Shown in pieces: positions 10,479 through 21,891 of a DNA stretch of 64,000 nucleotides. Below the pieces are notes generated by a model. That model saw only the letters and a list, made by a program, of their open reading frames with translations. It was not told the DNA's origin and ran no database searches. The stretch's first letter is position 1, and each line of letters begins with the position of its first letter. A program made the translations under genes and the position numbers. The DNA comes from Anoplopoma fimbria (taxonomy: Eukaryota; Chordata; Actinopteri; Perciformes; Anoplopomatidae). The DNA lies in contig NC_072455.1 in the NCBI RefSeq assembly GCF_027596085.1, positions 2,068,850 to 2,132,849 on the forward strand. The letters are read 5' to 3'.

Positions 10479-10625
10479 GTGAGTTGACTCAGTAGAAGTT
10501 TGTCATCAGGCTCAAATCAGGAGAGTCTGGGGATAAAAAACAACCTGATTATTGTGGACTTCCTCAGTCGTTACACTTCTTTCTTGCAGGACGTGTGAAA
10601 AATGTTTCAGCTTGAAGCAGGCAGA

Positions 10626-11590
10626 GACGCAGGCAGAGAGCCAGTCGGCCAAGTGGAAGCTTCTAACTGTGTGTCTAGTGTGACTTACTGTTCATCTTTG
10701 CTACAAGCCGCGTGGGCTTGTTAGTGTAGGAGTTGATGATCTTTGGAGTTAAGGTTATTCACTAAATGTCACTTTCCTTTTTAAGAAAGTTGTTTTCAGT
10801 TGTTGCCTTTTGAGTATTTTCTGATTTGTGGTTAATAAATTCCTTGTTCCCTGTGTTATTTATATTCTTACTCCCCTCATCCCCTGGACCTCAATAGGGG
10901 AACGGAACAACGCATTTAAAAACTACAACAAAATGCTAACGCTAACTATTGATGATTACAGCTTGGTGGTTGAGATTTACACAATGTTCACTATAAAAGA
11001 ATCCTCATAGATCTTTTTCCAGACACAGTCGTGAGCTCCATGCTGAGCTGTTAGGTTCAGTAAACTCATCAATAAATACGACTCCAGGCCTACCAATACT
11101 GCCATATGCTGGTTTTTGTATAAGTATTTGTGTTTTCTACTTTAAATAGATACAAAGTCTTATCGTCATTGTCTTAAAACAGACAGACAGAGCCGTGATC
11201 GTCATTAAATCAACCGTCAGAACAAATGAAATTAGTTTTTTTAAGTTCTGTGTGAACTTATTGATCCAGTGAGTTTGTTTCCTGTTCAGACTCAGAGTTC
11301 AAAGGATGACTGGACGATTAACAGGAAGGTCAATCATTTAGTAGAATAATGTATTAATATCAATAATACGCGCTTTAAAAGTGATCAGTAAAAAAAACAT
11401 GTATTTATTTTTATATTTTTTATTTTGGAAAAACACTCATTTCAGTCATCAATTTAGACATTCTCAGTATTGCTCACAGATCTTTGTTGAGGTTTAAACA
11501 GAACACCTGCAGCTCCAGGTGAGATTCTCCTCAGACAACATGATACAACATGTATATATTTAGAGAGAAGCCAGGATGGTTGTGATGTGA
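10626..11590. other. Non-coding stretch between the V fragment and gene 3
   Basis: No supported exon. Bases 10,640-10,900 contain GGTTAATAAATTCCTTGTTCC followed by a GGAACGGAAC-type word, which may be the 3' part of a retroelement LTR, but I see no paired end. The rest is A+T-rich. Confidence 0.4.
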
Positions 11591-11614
11591 GAATTCAGTA
11601 CCGCGAGAAAAAAC

Positions 11615-11630
11615 GGGACTTTCGTTTTCC
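11615..11630. promoter_or_regulatory. Overlapping NF-kB-like and ISRE/IRF-like sites
   Basis: GGGACTTTCG (11,615-11,624) matches an NF-kB site at all but the last position. Read on the minus strand, GGAAAACGAAAG (11,630-11,619) matches the IRF core GAAANNGAAA exactly. The pair lies about 180 bases before the donor of the probable 5' non-coding exon of gene 3. This suggests inflammatory or interferon induction, which is inference from motif and position only. Confidence 0.45.
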
Positions 11631-11689
11631 ATAGCTTGTGTTAAAGCTCCTCCTGCAGTCAATCTCCTTTCTCCAGAGGGAGGAGCAGC

Positions 11690-11807
11690 TCATCTAAACG
11701 AGCATAGAGAGGAGAGAGAGGACGGTCAAAGCAGCGGGCATCGAACTATAGAGAGCCGGAATACATAACCTCCTGGTGCGACCAGGTCCAGGTTCCCCTT
11801 CAGCCCG
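11690..11807 (+). other. Candidate 5' non-coding exon of gene 3
   Basis: A G+C-richer stretch ends in a strong donor, CAGCCCG/GTGAGTAG (exon end 11,807). The next acceptor is TCTCTCAG at 12,397-12,398, seven bases before the gene 3 ATG. The transcription start is not determined; 11,690 is only a nominal left edge. Confidence 0.45.
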
Positions 11808-12405
11808 GTGAGTAGACTGTGGTGCATCTTTCTTTATAAAGAGGATATCATCTGTTGATCATCTGTAGATTATTGTATTTGTCTGCATCAGTGAGCATTC
11901 CTTATTGATTATTATTATTGAGTCTGTGAGGGTTTAGTTCTGTTCCACTGGGACGTCATCGAGTGTTTGAGTCTCTCTGACATTTTGAACCCTTTATGAA
12001 CACTTGTGAACAATCCGCATTCCTGCAGACTTTACCCACAGTTCATAGCAACTAATAGTCAAACAAGGTGTGGAGTTACCAGTGGAAACATTGAGACGTA
12101 ATAAGGTAAACAAAGAGGAAGACATGTGTGTGATCAGCTGTTATATTATGTTTACTCAGAAACATTAAGGATTAATATGAACATAAAAACACATGAAATC
12201 ACAGGAACGGAAGCAGAGATTATAATACACAGATTTATTCTTTAAACATTTAATTCTGTCATTGAAGCTGTTGTAAAAGAACAAGTACATAGATTATTTG
12301 ACAAACAACAGCAGACTGTATAATTCTGCCTCTCTTATACATGTAATGAACTGTGATGTGATGCGTTGATGACTCTTCTCCTCTGTCTCCTCTCTCAGGG
12401 AGAAG

Positions 12406-15400
12406 ATGATCTGCAGCATCCTGCTGCTCATCACACTGACCTCCTGTGTCTCTGGTTAGTTCACAGCTTCACTTTGTGATCCACACACACTAAACACACC
12501 TTCAGCCTCACTGACACACTTCATGACCTCCACTTTAAAATGTCAGGGAACAAACACTGGAGTTATTGTTACATCATGCTCCTCTTTCATACCTTTGTGT
12601 CTCTAAAGCTCAGGATCAGTAAACATCTACAGGTGGAGTTTAAAGGCTCTCACATCTGAATTACTAGTCGCTATGTTTGCACAGCCCTTCCAGTCAGAAA
12701 AAATAACTCCACCTGTTCTCGTTCTGCAGACTGATAGATGACACTCAGAATAGTCCCTCTGACTGGCTCAATGCAACCACTCAGCAGCGGGTCGGACCCT
12801 CCAGCGGCCAGACCCACAGCTGAAGGCGGAAGGGGTCGGGATGCCAAATCCGGCCCACTTGCTGGAGGCGGATTTGGAGGTTCATCCTGTCGAGTAGGGG
12901 CCAGGGCGCCATGCATCAGGGTTACGGTTCAGCAGGGAGAACCAAGTCAACCAGGAGGTTGTTGCCCTGAGGAGCGTTGGTGAGATCAGAAGGAAACTGT
13001 GAAAAGGTATAAAAACAGCCTGGCCACGTGTGAGCCGGAGCACCTTGACCCCAAACACGGTCGAGGGTTTGTCCGAGCGGATAAGCACATGGTTCCTCAT
13101 CAGTATGGTAAGATGTGTTTCAGTGCTAGGTGCACGGCCCATAGCTCAACACTGACTTGCTCCATGTGATCCTGAGCAGACCACTGCACCCGAGCCGACA
13201 ACAGGCATCTGTTGTGACAACCTCCCGGTGGAATGGACCGGCGCCCATGAGGATACCCCTTGACAGGTCTGCCTCTCCCTCCACGGGGTTAGAGCCAGTA
13301 GGCACTGCTGTGAAACCTTTATCCTCTTGCGCCTGTGCCACTTGGAATCCAAGGGAAGGCTGTTCATGTCACAGTTCTTCCTCCATACGGTTCACCTGCC
13401 TGTCACTCTCTCTCTGAGTCCACTTCCAGCTCACAGCCCAGCCCCCTCTCTCTCACCACACTCTCCCTCACTCATCTAATCAGCTTCATTCAGTGCACCT
13501 GTCTGCCACACCCACCTCATCAGCACAATCCCTCTCACCTGCTCACTCTGCTGCACCTACACCCTGCAGTATAAATGCCCCACTCATTCACACACTCGCT
13601 GCCAGATCGTTCGTTGTTTTCATGCTACACTTTCCAGCAATTTCCTGTGGACTGATTTCCCATTGCCGACCCTGCCTGTCTGGACTTCCCTGCCTTGCCT
13701 GTGCCCCGGTCAACGTCTCAGCCTTCTGTCCCAGACCACGGATTAGCCTCTGCCCCGGTTAACCTCTTCTGTCCCCGACCACGAGATTAGCCTCCGCTTC
13801 CTCTGGTTTCCGTCTGCCTGATCCCTTGCCTGTTTCCCTCTGTGAGTCATATCCTGCCTGTCTGTCTGCTGTGTTCACAGCTTCAAATAAAGCTCCAGAA
13901 CTTTATCTGTCTCCTCGTCGTACTGCTCTTGGGTCCACACACCAACCGTGACAGTACGATCTGGCCACGACATGGACCCAGCGTTCGACACCTCGTCACA
14001 GGCCCGGTTCGGGTTCATTGAAGAGGCGCTCCAGAGACGCGAGACCAAGGTTGTCACCAACACCGCTGATGTTTGTCATGCCCTGGCGAGCAGCAACCAG
14101 GTTCAGCAGCTCACGACAGCCATTTCACAGACCTTCGCTCAGCCGGTCCCTAAGCTTGTCTCGCCAGCTATCCAGACTGCGCCTGTCTCGCCGGCTTTCT
14201 GGCCGCTGCCTGCACCTCCTGTCCCGCCGGCTTTCCAGCTGACGCCTGTCCAGTCGGCGTTCAGGCCGACCTCTGTCCCGTCGGCGTTCTGGCCGACTCC
14301 TGTCCCGTCGGCGTTCCAGCCAACTCCTGTCCCGTCCCTGGAGACATTTATTCCTGGCCCCCCAGCCTCTGAGGTTTTTGGAAGGGCGACTGTAAGTCTC
14401 CAAATTCAGAGGTTGCCTGGAGGGGAAGGGGCCAGGTTGGTGTTGGTAGAGGACCTGCCCCTAAACAGGGCGCTGAGGTGAGCTGGAGGCTGAACATGGG
14501 ACCCCAAGGCCTTCGGGCTGGGGGGGGGTGTCCCTACGAAGACCCGATGAGCTTGAACAGTCCGCTTAGCGCCTGTAGAGCAGCTGAACTGAACAGTTCC
14601 CCGGGTTCTAACAGGAAGGTCCTCCGACAAGGGCCACTGCACCAGCCGAACCTTGCGGCGAGTCTGAACCCTAGTTGACATCAGATGCCCAAGTTCCCCG
14701 GCCAGAGAAGCTCAGAGGGCAATAATGAGTTGAGAGAGGGAGTTGCCGATCAGGCCTCAGAGTCCATTCAAGGGAAAACTGAGGGAAGCAATATTCTCAA
14801 TGGTTGGCATCCAGTTGAGGCCAAATTTTGCCGCATCCTGTATCGGCCGCCAGGGTTCGGCCATCAGATGTAAGACAGGAGAAAGATTGGTGTCCCTCCA
14901 GCACGGACGCAATTGCCTCTGATATTCTTCAGATGGAGGAGCAGTAAAGGTGGCTGGGGCCTAGCAGGTGGAGGTCCCGACTGGCGTATATTCAGCTGCA
15001 GGCGAGCCAGTGCCATGCCAACGACAGACCTCATGGAGCTGTCTTCTGCCCCATCAGAAGAACTACGAGCTGAGGAATGGCATCATCCATGATGATCGGC
15101 AGTAAAACTTTTTATCAAGCTATTATGGCTAAACTGTATTCTCTGTCTCCTCAACAGGATCATTTGTAGTGAATGTGACACAGAGATCCTATCAGGCAGA
15201 GGAGAACCACAACATCACACTGGAATGGACGTTCTCAACCAGAAGAGACGGTTCCTCCAAGTCCATTTTTATCTTCTGTCAACTGTTAACTGATCTCAGG
15301 CCCTTCGTCCTGTTTCATCTTCATCAAGGTGTCGAGGTTCCAGAGTCTCAGGATGAACGGTTTTCAGGACGAGTCCAGTTTGACAAAGACGTCCTCAGAG

Positions 15401-15874
15401 AAGGACGACTCAGACTCCACATGTCCAGACTCAGGACTGATGACTCGGGTCGTTACCTTTGTGATGTGAAAACAGGTGTTGGTTCTAGGGAATGTCGCCT
15501 CAATGTCACAGGTGAGTTGACTCAGTAGAAGTTTGTCATCAGGCGCAATTCAGGAGATTTCCTGGATTTAAAGAACCTGATTATTGTGGACTTCCTCAGT
15601 CTTTAAACTTCTTTCTTACAGGATCTGTGAAATATGTTTCAACTTAATCTGTTGTGGACATTTAGTTTTCTTTTTCAGTGAGATGTTTTTTCTTCACATC
15701 AATGACACAGACTTGTTTGGTCTCTTTACAGAGACAAGTGGAGGAAGAGATGCTTCACCGACAGGAAGTTCATCAGAACCAGTGAGTCCAGGATGGATCG
15801 TCTTCTACTGTGGACTGGGACTGATAGTAGCAGCAGGAACTCTGCTGGCTTTTTATTGGGGTTTCTTTCACTGA
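12406..15874 (+). CDS. Gene 3: single-V membrane protein with W/C-swapped Ig core
   Basis: Exons: signal peptide 12,406-12,454 (identical 16 residues to gene 2), V domain 15,158-15,511, and stalk-membrane 15,732-15,874. Phases fit, giving about 182 residues. The V domain again has NITLEW in strand B and IFIFC in strand C, with F-strand DDSGRYLCDV and G-strand SRECRLNV. The membrane segment (VFYCGLGLIVAAGTLLAFYW) has no charged residue and ends GFFH-stop, so there is no cytoplasmic tail. Gene 2 by contrast has an aspartate in the membrane and a 16-residue tail. Intron 1 is 2.7 kb only because it holds a composite retroelement (about 12,650-15,135); the same intron in gene 4 is about 250 bp. 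It looks intact and possibly expressed from a promoter near 11.6 kb. Function unknown. Confidence 0.78.
12660..13366 (-). mobile_element. Retroelement pol remnant (DIRS/Ngaro-like)
   Basis: Three overlapping minus-strand frames (13,341-13,126; 13,142-12,882; 12,916-12,671) together read like a degraded polymerase-RNase H region. Visible pieces are HREVVTTDACC (RNase H first-aspartate type), ELWAVHLALKHI-like text around 13,130, and IWHPDP...LQLWVWPLEGP. Frameshifts and stops separate them, so it is inactive. The assignment to DIRS/Ngaro-type elements rests on these motifs from memory of the family; another LTR class is possible. Confidence 0.45.
13367..13953 (+). mobile_element. Ty3/gypsy-type LTR
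   Basis: Begins TGTCACAG and ends CCGTGACA, giving short inverted ends of TG..CA type. It includes a TATAAA-like word (about 13,570) and a polyadenylation signal AATAAAGCTCC (about 13,886). The end is followed within two bases by a primer-binding-site-like sequence and then a gag-like ORF starting ATGGACCC. No second LTR is seen in the window. A diverged LTR of similar organisation lies inverted at 18,833-19,269. Confidence 0.7.
13972..14481 (+). pseudogene. Gypsy gag fragment with proline-rich repeats
   Basis: The frame starting MDPAFDTSSQARFGFIEEAL directly after the LTR is gag-like. From about residue 65 it becomes a run of degenerate 9-10 residue units of the form PTPVPSAFW/Q. It stops at 14,481 without any protease, reverse transcriptase or integrase, so the element is internally truncated and dead. 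Confidence 0.6.
14482..15125 (-). mobile_element. Retroelement remnant, second half of the interrupted element
   Basis: The minus strand reads low-complexity but gene-like text such as DGAEDSSMRSVVGMALARLQ and LNIRQSGPPPARPQPP, interrupted by stops. It lies upstream, in minus-strand sense, of the pol remnant at 12,660-13,366, as expected if both are one gag-pol element split by the gypsy LTR-gag insertion. Homology to the gene 4 intron resumes at about 15,135, which bounds the insertion. Confidence 0.4.
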
Positions 15875-17402
15875 TTTAATTCCAGCCCAACATTCAATGA
15901 ATCAATCTCAGAAGAACAAGATTCAATCTGCGTAGAAAACTATGTTTAATGATTTAATCCCAGCCTGAAGAACAACATTCAATGAATCAATCCCAGCCTG
16001 AAGAACAAGATTCCACTGTTTCCCTCCACACACACAGATGATTCTAGTCTCTCATCGGTATATTGTTCCAAAGCAGCGTCTGATGTTCTGGTTGTGATGA
16101 TCTGATGTGTGAATGAGCTGCTCAGTCACAGCTGGTCGTAGCGGGTCAGAGGGGTTATCTAGGACGGTTTTCATCTTGTTCTTCATCCTCCTCTTCATCA
16201 CTGTCTGTCCAGTTCCAGTCTGACCTCAGAGCTGGATAGATGACAGAGGAGACAGAGTTCTAGTTCATTACTCTGATAGGACGCCTCATCAACTCATTAG
16301 ACTACCTCTTATTATACTCACTTCATTTTTGTCTGTTATAGAGAGCTGTTATTTATTGTCATTATTTTATTGTCTGTATGTGTTAAAGTAAAGCTCACAG
16401 TTATATTAAAGCCTATAACGGTCACCTTCTGACATGAAACATTAAAACTTAATAACGCGACTTATTAACAGCTTTTCATAACAGTAATCAAAACATCTGG
16501 AGTAAAACTGTAAACTAATAAAAGTCCCACATTCAAATAAGTATTATCACAATGTAGTCAAATGTACTTAACATCTGTTTAAGGTGGAGCTTTAATTCTG
16601 ATATGATGCTGAATAGTTTAAAGGATAATATTGGAAGTCATATTTTAATTGTTAATTTCTTCGGAAAGTCTGAATGTGCAACATAAACAGTTAACTAAAT
16701 GGTTTAGTGGCATGTTTTCCTCTGCAAGTTGCTTGAGTTGAATATATTATATACTATAATTATTTTTATGCGATAAATATTGAGTTAATTATGGGAGTTA
16801 TGGAGAAGGGGTTTGACAACATATGTTGATTTCTTCCTGCTGCTATTTTGAAATGTGAATTTTTTGTTAATATCTTATTTATTATTTTGTATTGACCGTT
16901 TGCTATATTTACTGTTCATTGCATTGTTCAAAATTAATGAATAAAAACAAAGTGCAATAAACATTATGACTGTGTGAAAATAATGAAAGATCAGCATATT
17001 ATTATTTTGCACACAGTGAATTAGAATAACAAAGACAATCAATGAAAGACGGTGAATAACAGCTGTAACAGACAGGATCAGACACAGTGAGGGTAAACTA
17101 TGGTTCTATATTAAATATAACAAACTCTTAACGTCACTGTGTTCATGTGTGACTATGAGAGTTGATTTGATCTGAACTACCAGAGAGGAAGCTCTTTAAT
17201 AATTCATCTCTATCACCAGTCATGTTGTTGTGAAATGGAACATTACTGTTAACGCTTTAAGTTTGGAAGAGAACTGATGATTGTTTCATAACAGCAGTAA
17301 AATGCTGGTTTTACCAAAAACTACAACCTGATGCTGCTTCAACTTTACTTTCACTTTCAAGAGGAACAACATGATGAGACCTCTCCTCCTGCAGCAGAAG
17401 GT
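15875..17402 (+). other. Gene 3 3' flank (mirror of gene 2 3' flank)
   Basis: No coding exon. Bases 15,880-16,020 hold three imprecise copies of AATGAATCAATC...CAGCCTGAAGAACAA. From 16,610 to about 17,402 the sequence is the inverted counterpart of 4,415-5,280. An ATTAAAGCC word (about 16,408) could serve as a weak polyadenylation signal. Confidence 0.6.
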
Positions 17403-17404
17403 AT

Positions 17405-18060
17405 CAAGTATTATAATTACATGTCTGAGAAACGTTAAGGATTAAAGATGGAGCATAAAAACACATGAAATCTGAGCATGATATTACACATCTAGTTTAT
17501 TCATCAACTTTTTAATTTGAACTTTGTTATTGTGGCTGTTTTTACAAAAGAATTACAATAAAATAAAAACATAAAATTGATTATTTGAGAACGACCTCTC
17601 ATCTCCTAAAAGAAGAGTAAATCAGTAAGTAAAAGATAAATAATAAATACACACATCAGCTGTCTGATGACGCACGATGGGTACACGTCAGACGCACGCA
17701 CACGTGACGGGTGGTGTCGACAGCAGCATCAGACACCGACAGTCCCGATTACAGTCCATAGGGACAACAGGAGGTTCATCTTTCTCCAGACCGGAAAGTT
17801 TTATAGATGTTCTATCTGGAAGTATTGATACAGTGAATTATTGATCTCTGCAGACTCAGTGTTCTAATGATGAATCACAGTTAGGCTCCATCTTCTCTAC
17901 TTTACATTCTTTAATTCCTTACAAAAGGACTCGAACCTGCGGCCCCGCATTTCGTAACGTTATTAATGTTCATGTTTAATATGTTCTCAGCATCTGGGTC
18001 GTTTGTGAGGAGCCGCGTCCTCCTGGAGAAACGCACCAGCAGCCTTTAAAGAAACAAACA
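17405..18060 (+). repeat. Start of tandem unit carrying gene 4
   Basis: 17,405-17,620 resembles 12,130-12,340 upstream of gene 3 (shared GCATAAAAACACATGAAATC-type text). 17,834-17,895 resembles the gene 2 non-coding exon region near 8,000-8,060. So gene 4 is a tandem copy with its own, diverged, 5' region. No coding exon within. Confidence 0.6.
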
Positions 18061-18118
18061 TGATGGAAGCATCTTTTGTTTGGTTTTTATTTAGTCCTTT
18101 GGAAATCACACTGGAGCA

Positions 18119-18259
18119 AACCATTCTGTCTCATGGAGCAGACCATTCTGTCTCATGGAGCAGACCATTCTGTCTCATGGAGCAGACCATTCTGTCTCAT
18201 GGAGCAGACCATTCTGTCTCATGGAGCAGACCATTCTGTCTCATGGAGCAGACCATTCT
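18119..18259 (+). repeat. 22-bp tandem repeat, about 6.4 copies
   Basis: Near-perfect copies of CATTCTGTCTCATGGAGCAGAC. Copies are almost identical, implying recent expansion. The repeating ORFs here are artefacts of the array. Confidence 0.95.
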
Positions 18260-18832
18260 GCAGGAGTCTCTTTTTAAAAAAAAAAAAATATTATATATAT
18301 TCCCACTGTGACATTCATGTTCACGATGTCAGTTTGATTATTAAGGTTAATAATATAATTTCATTGTTGTCAATATTTATAGTTTTAATTCTAAATCTGA
18401 TGACGACCACTTACTCGATTCTTTGGAAGAAGAGACTTGCAATTTGCTTATTTGTTGATATGGGTCAACTTCACCTCACACTCAAATCCTAACTTATAAT
18501 ATCTGATGAGACGGGTTGATTTCGTTGATATTTTGAGGTTGACATTCCCTGATGGAAGGATGTAAACCTGGAGCAATAAAGACTTCTCCAGGTGATCACA
18601 TACAGGCTTCTCTATAAATCTTAAATACAGGATTACAGTCAATGTTTTAACAAAACCATTCACTGATCTCAGAGCTATAATAATAATAGTATACATATTT
18701 TCCCTGGTAACTGTGGCTTGAAAAGTGTATTCTATTAGAAAATGAACATGTCTCTATTAAGTCACACCTGTGTTGAACTAGAGCTGGAAAGGCTGATTAC
18801 TATTTACTGGATCAAAGCTCAAAGGGAGTACC

Positions 18833-19269
18833 TGTCACAAGTGTACAGTGTGTCAGACACGAGGACTAGTTGGTATGAGCTTTAATTCAGGATTGAACAA
18901 ACAGAAGGAAACAGGGCTGACTCACATAGAGAACTCCAGCCGGGAAAACACCCAGCAGCCACAGGAACAGGCAGGCAGACAGACAGGCAGGCAGGCAGGC
19001 AGGCAGACGCCAGGGACAGAAGGCTGAGGCGTTTACCGGGGCAGGCGAGGTCGGTAATGGGATCAGTCCGAGGGTGCTGGAGCGTCTGGCATAGTGCAGA
19101 GAACAACCTGGCAGTGAGTGTGTGTGTGTGTGTGTGTGAGACAGGAGCTTTAATACAGAGTGAGTTGATTACAGAGCAGATGCAGCTGTGTGGGCAGGTG
19201 AGTGTGGTTGAGCTGATGAGCAGGGAGTGTGAGGCAGGATGACAGGGGAGTATGGGGAGAACTGTGACA
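18833..19269 (-). mobile_element. Probable solo LTR (Ty3/gypsy-like)
   Basis: Bounded by TGTCACA on the left and TGTGACA on the right. Read on the minus strand, it begins TGTCACAGTTCTCCCC, has CTCATCAGCTCAACCACACT and a polyadenylation-like ATTAAAGCTCCTG, resembling the layout of the LTR at 13,367-13,953. It contains GGCA and GT arrays. No internal region is attached, and I could not see an exact target-site duplication. It separates gene 4 from its copied 5' region. Confidence 0.5.
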
Positions 19270-19391
19270 ACACCGGGAGCTTCTGAAATATATAAGAGTA
19301 TTTTTCTAAAGAATTGCTTCGACAGAAATATATTTTTGGTGAGTCAGCTGATTGATGACTCTTCTCCTCTGTCTCCTCTCTCAGGGAGAAG

Positions 19392-20054
19392 ATGATCTGC
19401 AGCATCCTGCTGCTCATCACACTGACCTCCTGTGTCTCTGGTTAGTTCACAGCTTCACTTTGTGATCCACACACACTAAACACACCTTCAGCCTCACTGA
19501 CACACTTCATGACCTCCACTTTAAAATGTCAGGGAACAAACACTGGAGTTATTGTTACATCATGCTCCTCTTTCATACCTTTGTGTCTCTAAAGCTCAGG
19601 ATCAGTAAACATCTACAGGTGGAGTTTAAAGGCTCTCATGGTGACGTTGTCAGTTTGTCTGCTCCTCACTTTCCCTCTCTGTCTCCTCAACAGGATCATT
19701 TGTAGTGAATGTGAGACAGAGATCCTATCAGGCAGAGGAGAACCACGACATCACACTGGAATGGACGTTCTCACCCAGAACAGACGGTTCCACCAACTCC
19801 CTTTTATCCTCTGTGAGATGTTAACTGATCTCAGACCCTTCGTCCTGTTTCATCTTCATCAAGGTGTCGAGGTTCCAGAGTCTCAGGATGAACGGTTTTC
19901 AGGACGAGTCCAGTTTGACAAAGACGTCCTCAGAGAAGGACGACTCAGACTCCACATGTCCAGACTCAGGACTGATGACTCGGGTCTTTACCTTTGTGAT
20001 ATGAAAACAGGTGTTGGTGTTGGTTCTAAATGTCACAATTTTCAATCAAGGTAA
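19392..20054 (+). pseudogene. Gene 4: frameshifted copy of gene 3
   Basis: The signal exon 19,392-19,440 and the V exon from 19,694 are recognisable, with the short ancestral intron between them. Around 19,801-19,805 one T is missing from a T run relative to genes 2 and 3. The strand-C text shifts and meets TAA about 15 bases later. The remaining V sequence (DLRPFVLFHLHQGVEVPESQ ... DDSGLYLCDMK) is open only in another frame. The G strand and donor are replaced after about 20,030, and no membrane exon follows. Treated as a pseudogene unless the missing base is a sequence error. Confidence 0.75.
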
Positions 20055-21391
20055 TCCACAGTTATGTTCATCGTATTATGTTTGTTATAATTAATAAACT
20101 TAATTAATAAACCATCTTTTGCTGGGTTGTGTTTACACAAATATTTAACATTCAAATATCCAATTGTCATATTCTCCACAGTGTTAGGTCACAGTGGGGC
20201 TAAAGCTGATTAGCAAAGCCATTAGAACACAATAACGTTAGCTAACAACTTAGCCCATGCTAACAGCTGAGCAACGTGTGCAACGTATAGCTCCGCACAT
20301 GAACTCCGGCTCGTAACGTTAGCTCCCTTGGTTGTGTTAAACATTACACATCCACAAATAATAAATCCTACTTTGAGGTTGTGATCCTGAACAGTCATAA
20401 TTCTCCTGAACTCTGTCTAGTTTTGAAAGTTGTCCTCGGTAAAATGCATTAAAGAAATGAAGTTTATCCACTTGTTCTTCAGGTCGTCTTCCTTTTAGTG
20501 GTCCATACAAAGAACATGAACTCATAAGAAGCTGGAGTGATGTTGAGGCTGATCATGAACCTCAGAGGCCAAACTCTGCACCCTTAAACTCGGCACCAAT
20601 GCTCGATATGTCGTGGAAATAATCGTAGACATTCAAAAGAACTCTTGATTGTACTTCATCCATGTCACCAGCAGATTTTTGATCAAAGATGTTTAAGTTT
20701 ATTTAAAGTTTTAAATTACAAAAACAGTATTTTTTGCAAGGTATCGTAGAACGACGGATGGTATGATAACTTACAAAAGTTTTCCTACAAAAGCATGTAC
20801 ACAACTAGATTAGGTTTAGTCAACAGAACTGCTACTTAGTTCAGGAGAGATCGTGAAATACTTTATGTTTCGGCAACAACTCTTCATAGATCATTGTAGG
20901 AAAACATGGTCATTTGGGCGTCACTGAAGTACGCAAATGACATCATTATCAACGCCTAAAGATCAGTGTTTGTTTGGCCCATCATCTTAATCAGCTTTAA
21001 GAATAACTTTATAGAAACAGACAATCTTCTCTCTGATGGTCTCGTTTACTGATGTGGGTCTTATAGAGGATCAGGACTAAACTGAGACTGATTCAGAACC
21101 AGTTTAATGTTCCTCACAGTCACTTAAACACTGCTATATCTGCTATTTTAGAACGAATGCTTTGGTTGAAGGGTATTAAAGGAGGATTTTACATGTACTA
21201 AGTGGAGGGGGGGGCATATAGCGACACTATTTCCCATCAGAGCACATCCCTCTGTCACATGGTCCACCCAGGAAAGAGGACCAGACAAACATCTGGACTC
21301 AGAGCACGAGAGCTTCCTTTTTCTTTCCTCCTGGAGAACGACTTCTGAAGTTGCAGCATAAACTAAATTTCCTCTTCGCAGCAGAGGAGTA
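20055..21391. other. Intergenic stretch and 5' UTR of the G-alpha gene
   Basis: No coding exon seen from 20,055 to about 21,290. The last 100 bases before 21,392 are likely 5' UTR, ending GCAGCAGAGGAGTA before ATG. No TATA box is obvious close by. Confidence 0.5.
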
Positions 21392-21812
21392 ATGTCTCGG
21401 AGCTCCGTTTGGACTTGCTGTCTCAGCCAAGAGGCCAAAGAGGCTCGCCGGATCAACGATGAGATTGAGAGGCAGCTCCGCCGCGAGGAGAGGGAGTCCA
21501 GATGGGAATACAAGCTGCTTCTGCTCGGTGAGGGATAGAAATGTGCATTCAAAATGTTTAAAGTATAGTATTAGCAAAGAAATGTACTTATTGACAAACT
21601 CCATCATCACATTACTACATATTTTATACTGAGATTATTTTTTTTAAGCATTTACATGATATTGTTGCTGGTCGAGAATGGCTCATTTTAAATATTTCAT
21701 ATACTGTTGCATGTTTAAATCTATTCATCTATCTATCATTCATTTATAAAAAGAGCATGATTGTTTTGTATGTCAAAATCCTAGTCCATAAAGTAGGAAC
21801 TAAAGCAGTTAG

Positions 21813-21891
<79 letters not shown>

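Noticed and set aside
12738..12983. Plus-strand 81-residue ORF in the gene 3 intron
   Set aside because: Opposite strand of the retroelement pol remnant; no independent support.
13948..14481. gag-like ORF as a host proline-rich gene
   Set aside because: It starts directly after an LTR and primer-site-like sequence and ends without other retroviral-type domains; best read as a dead gypsy fragment.
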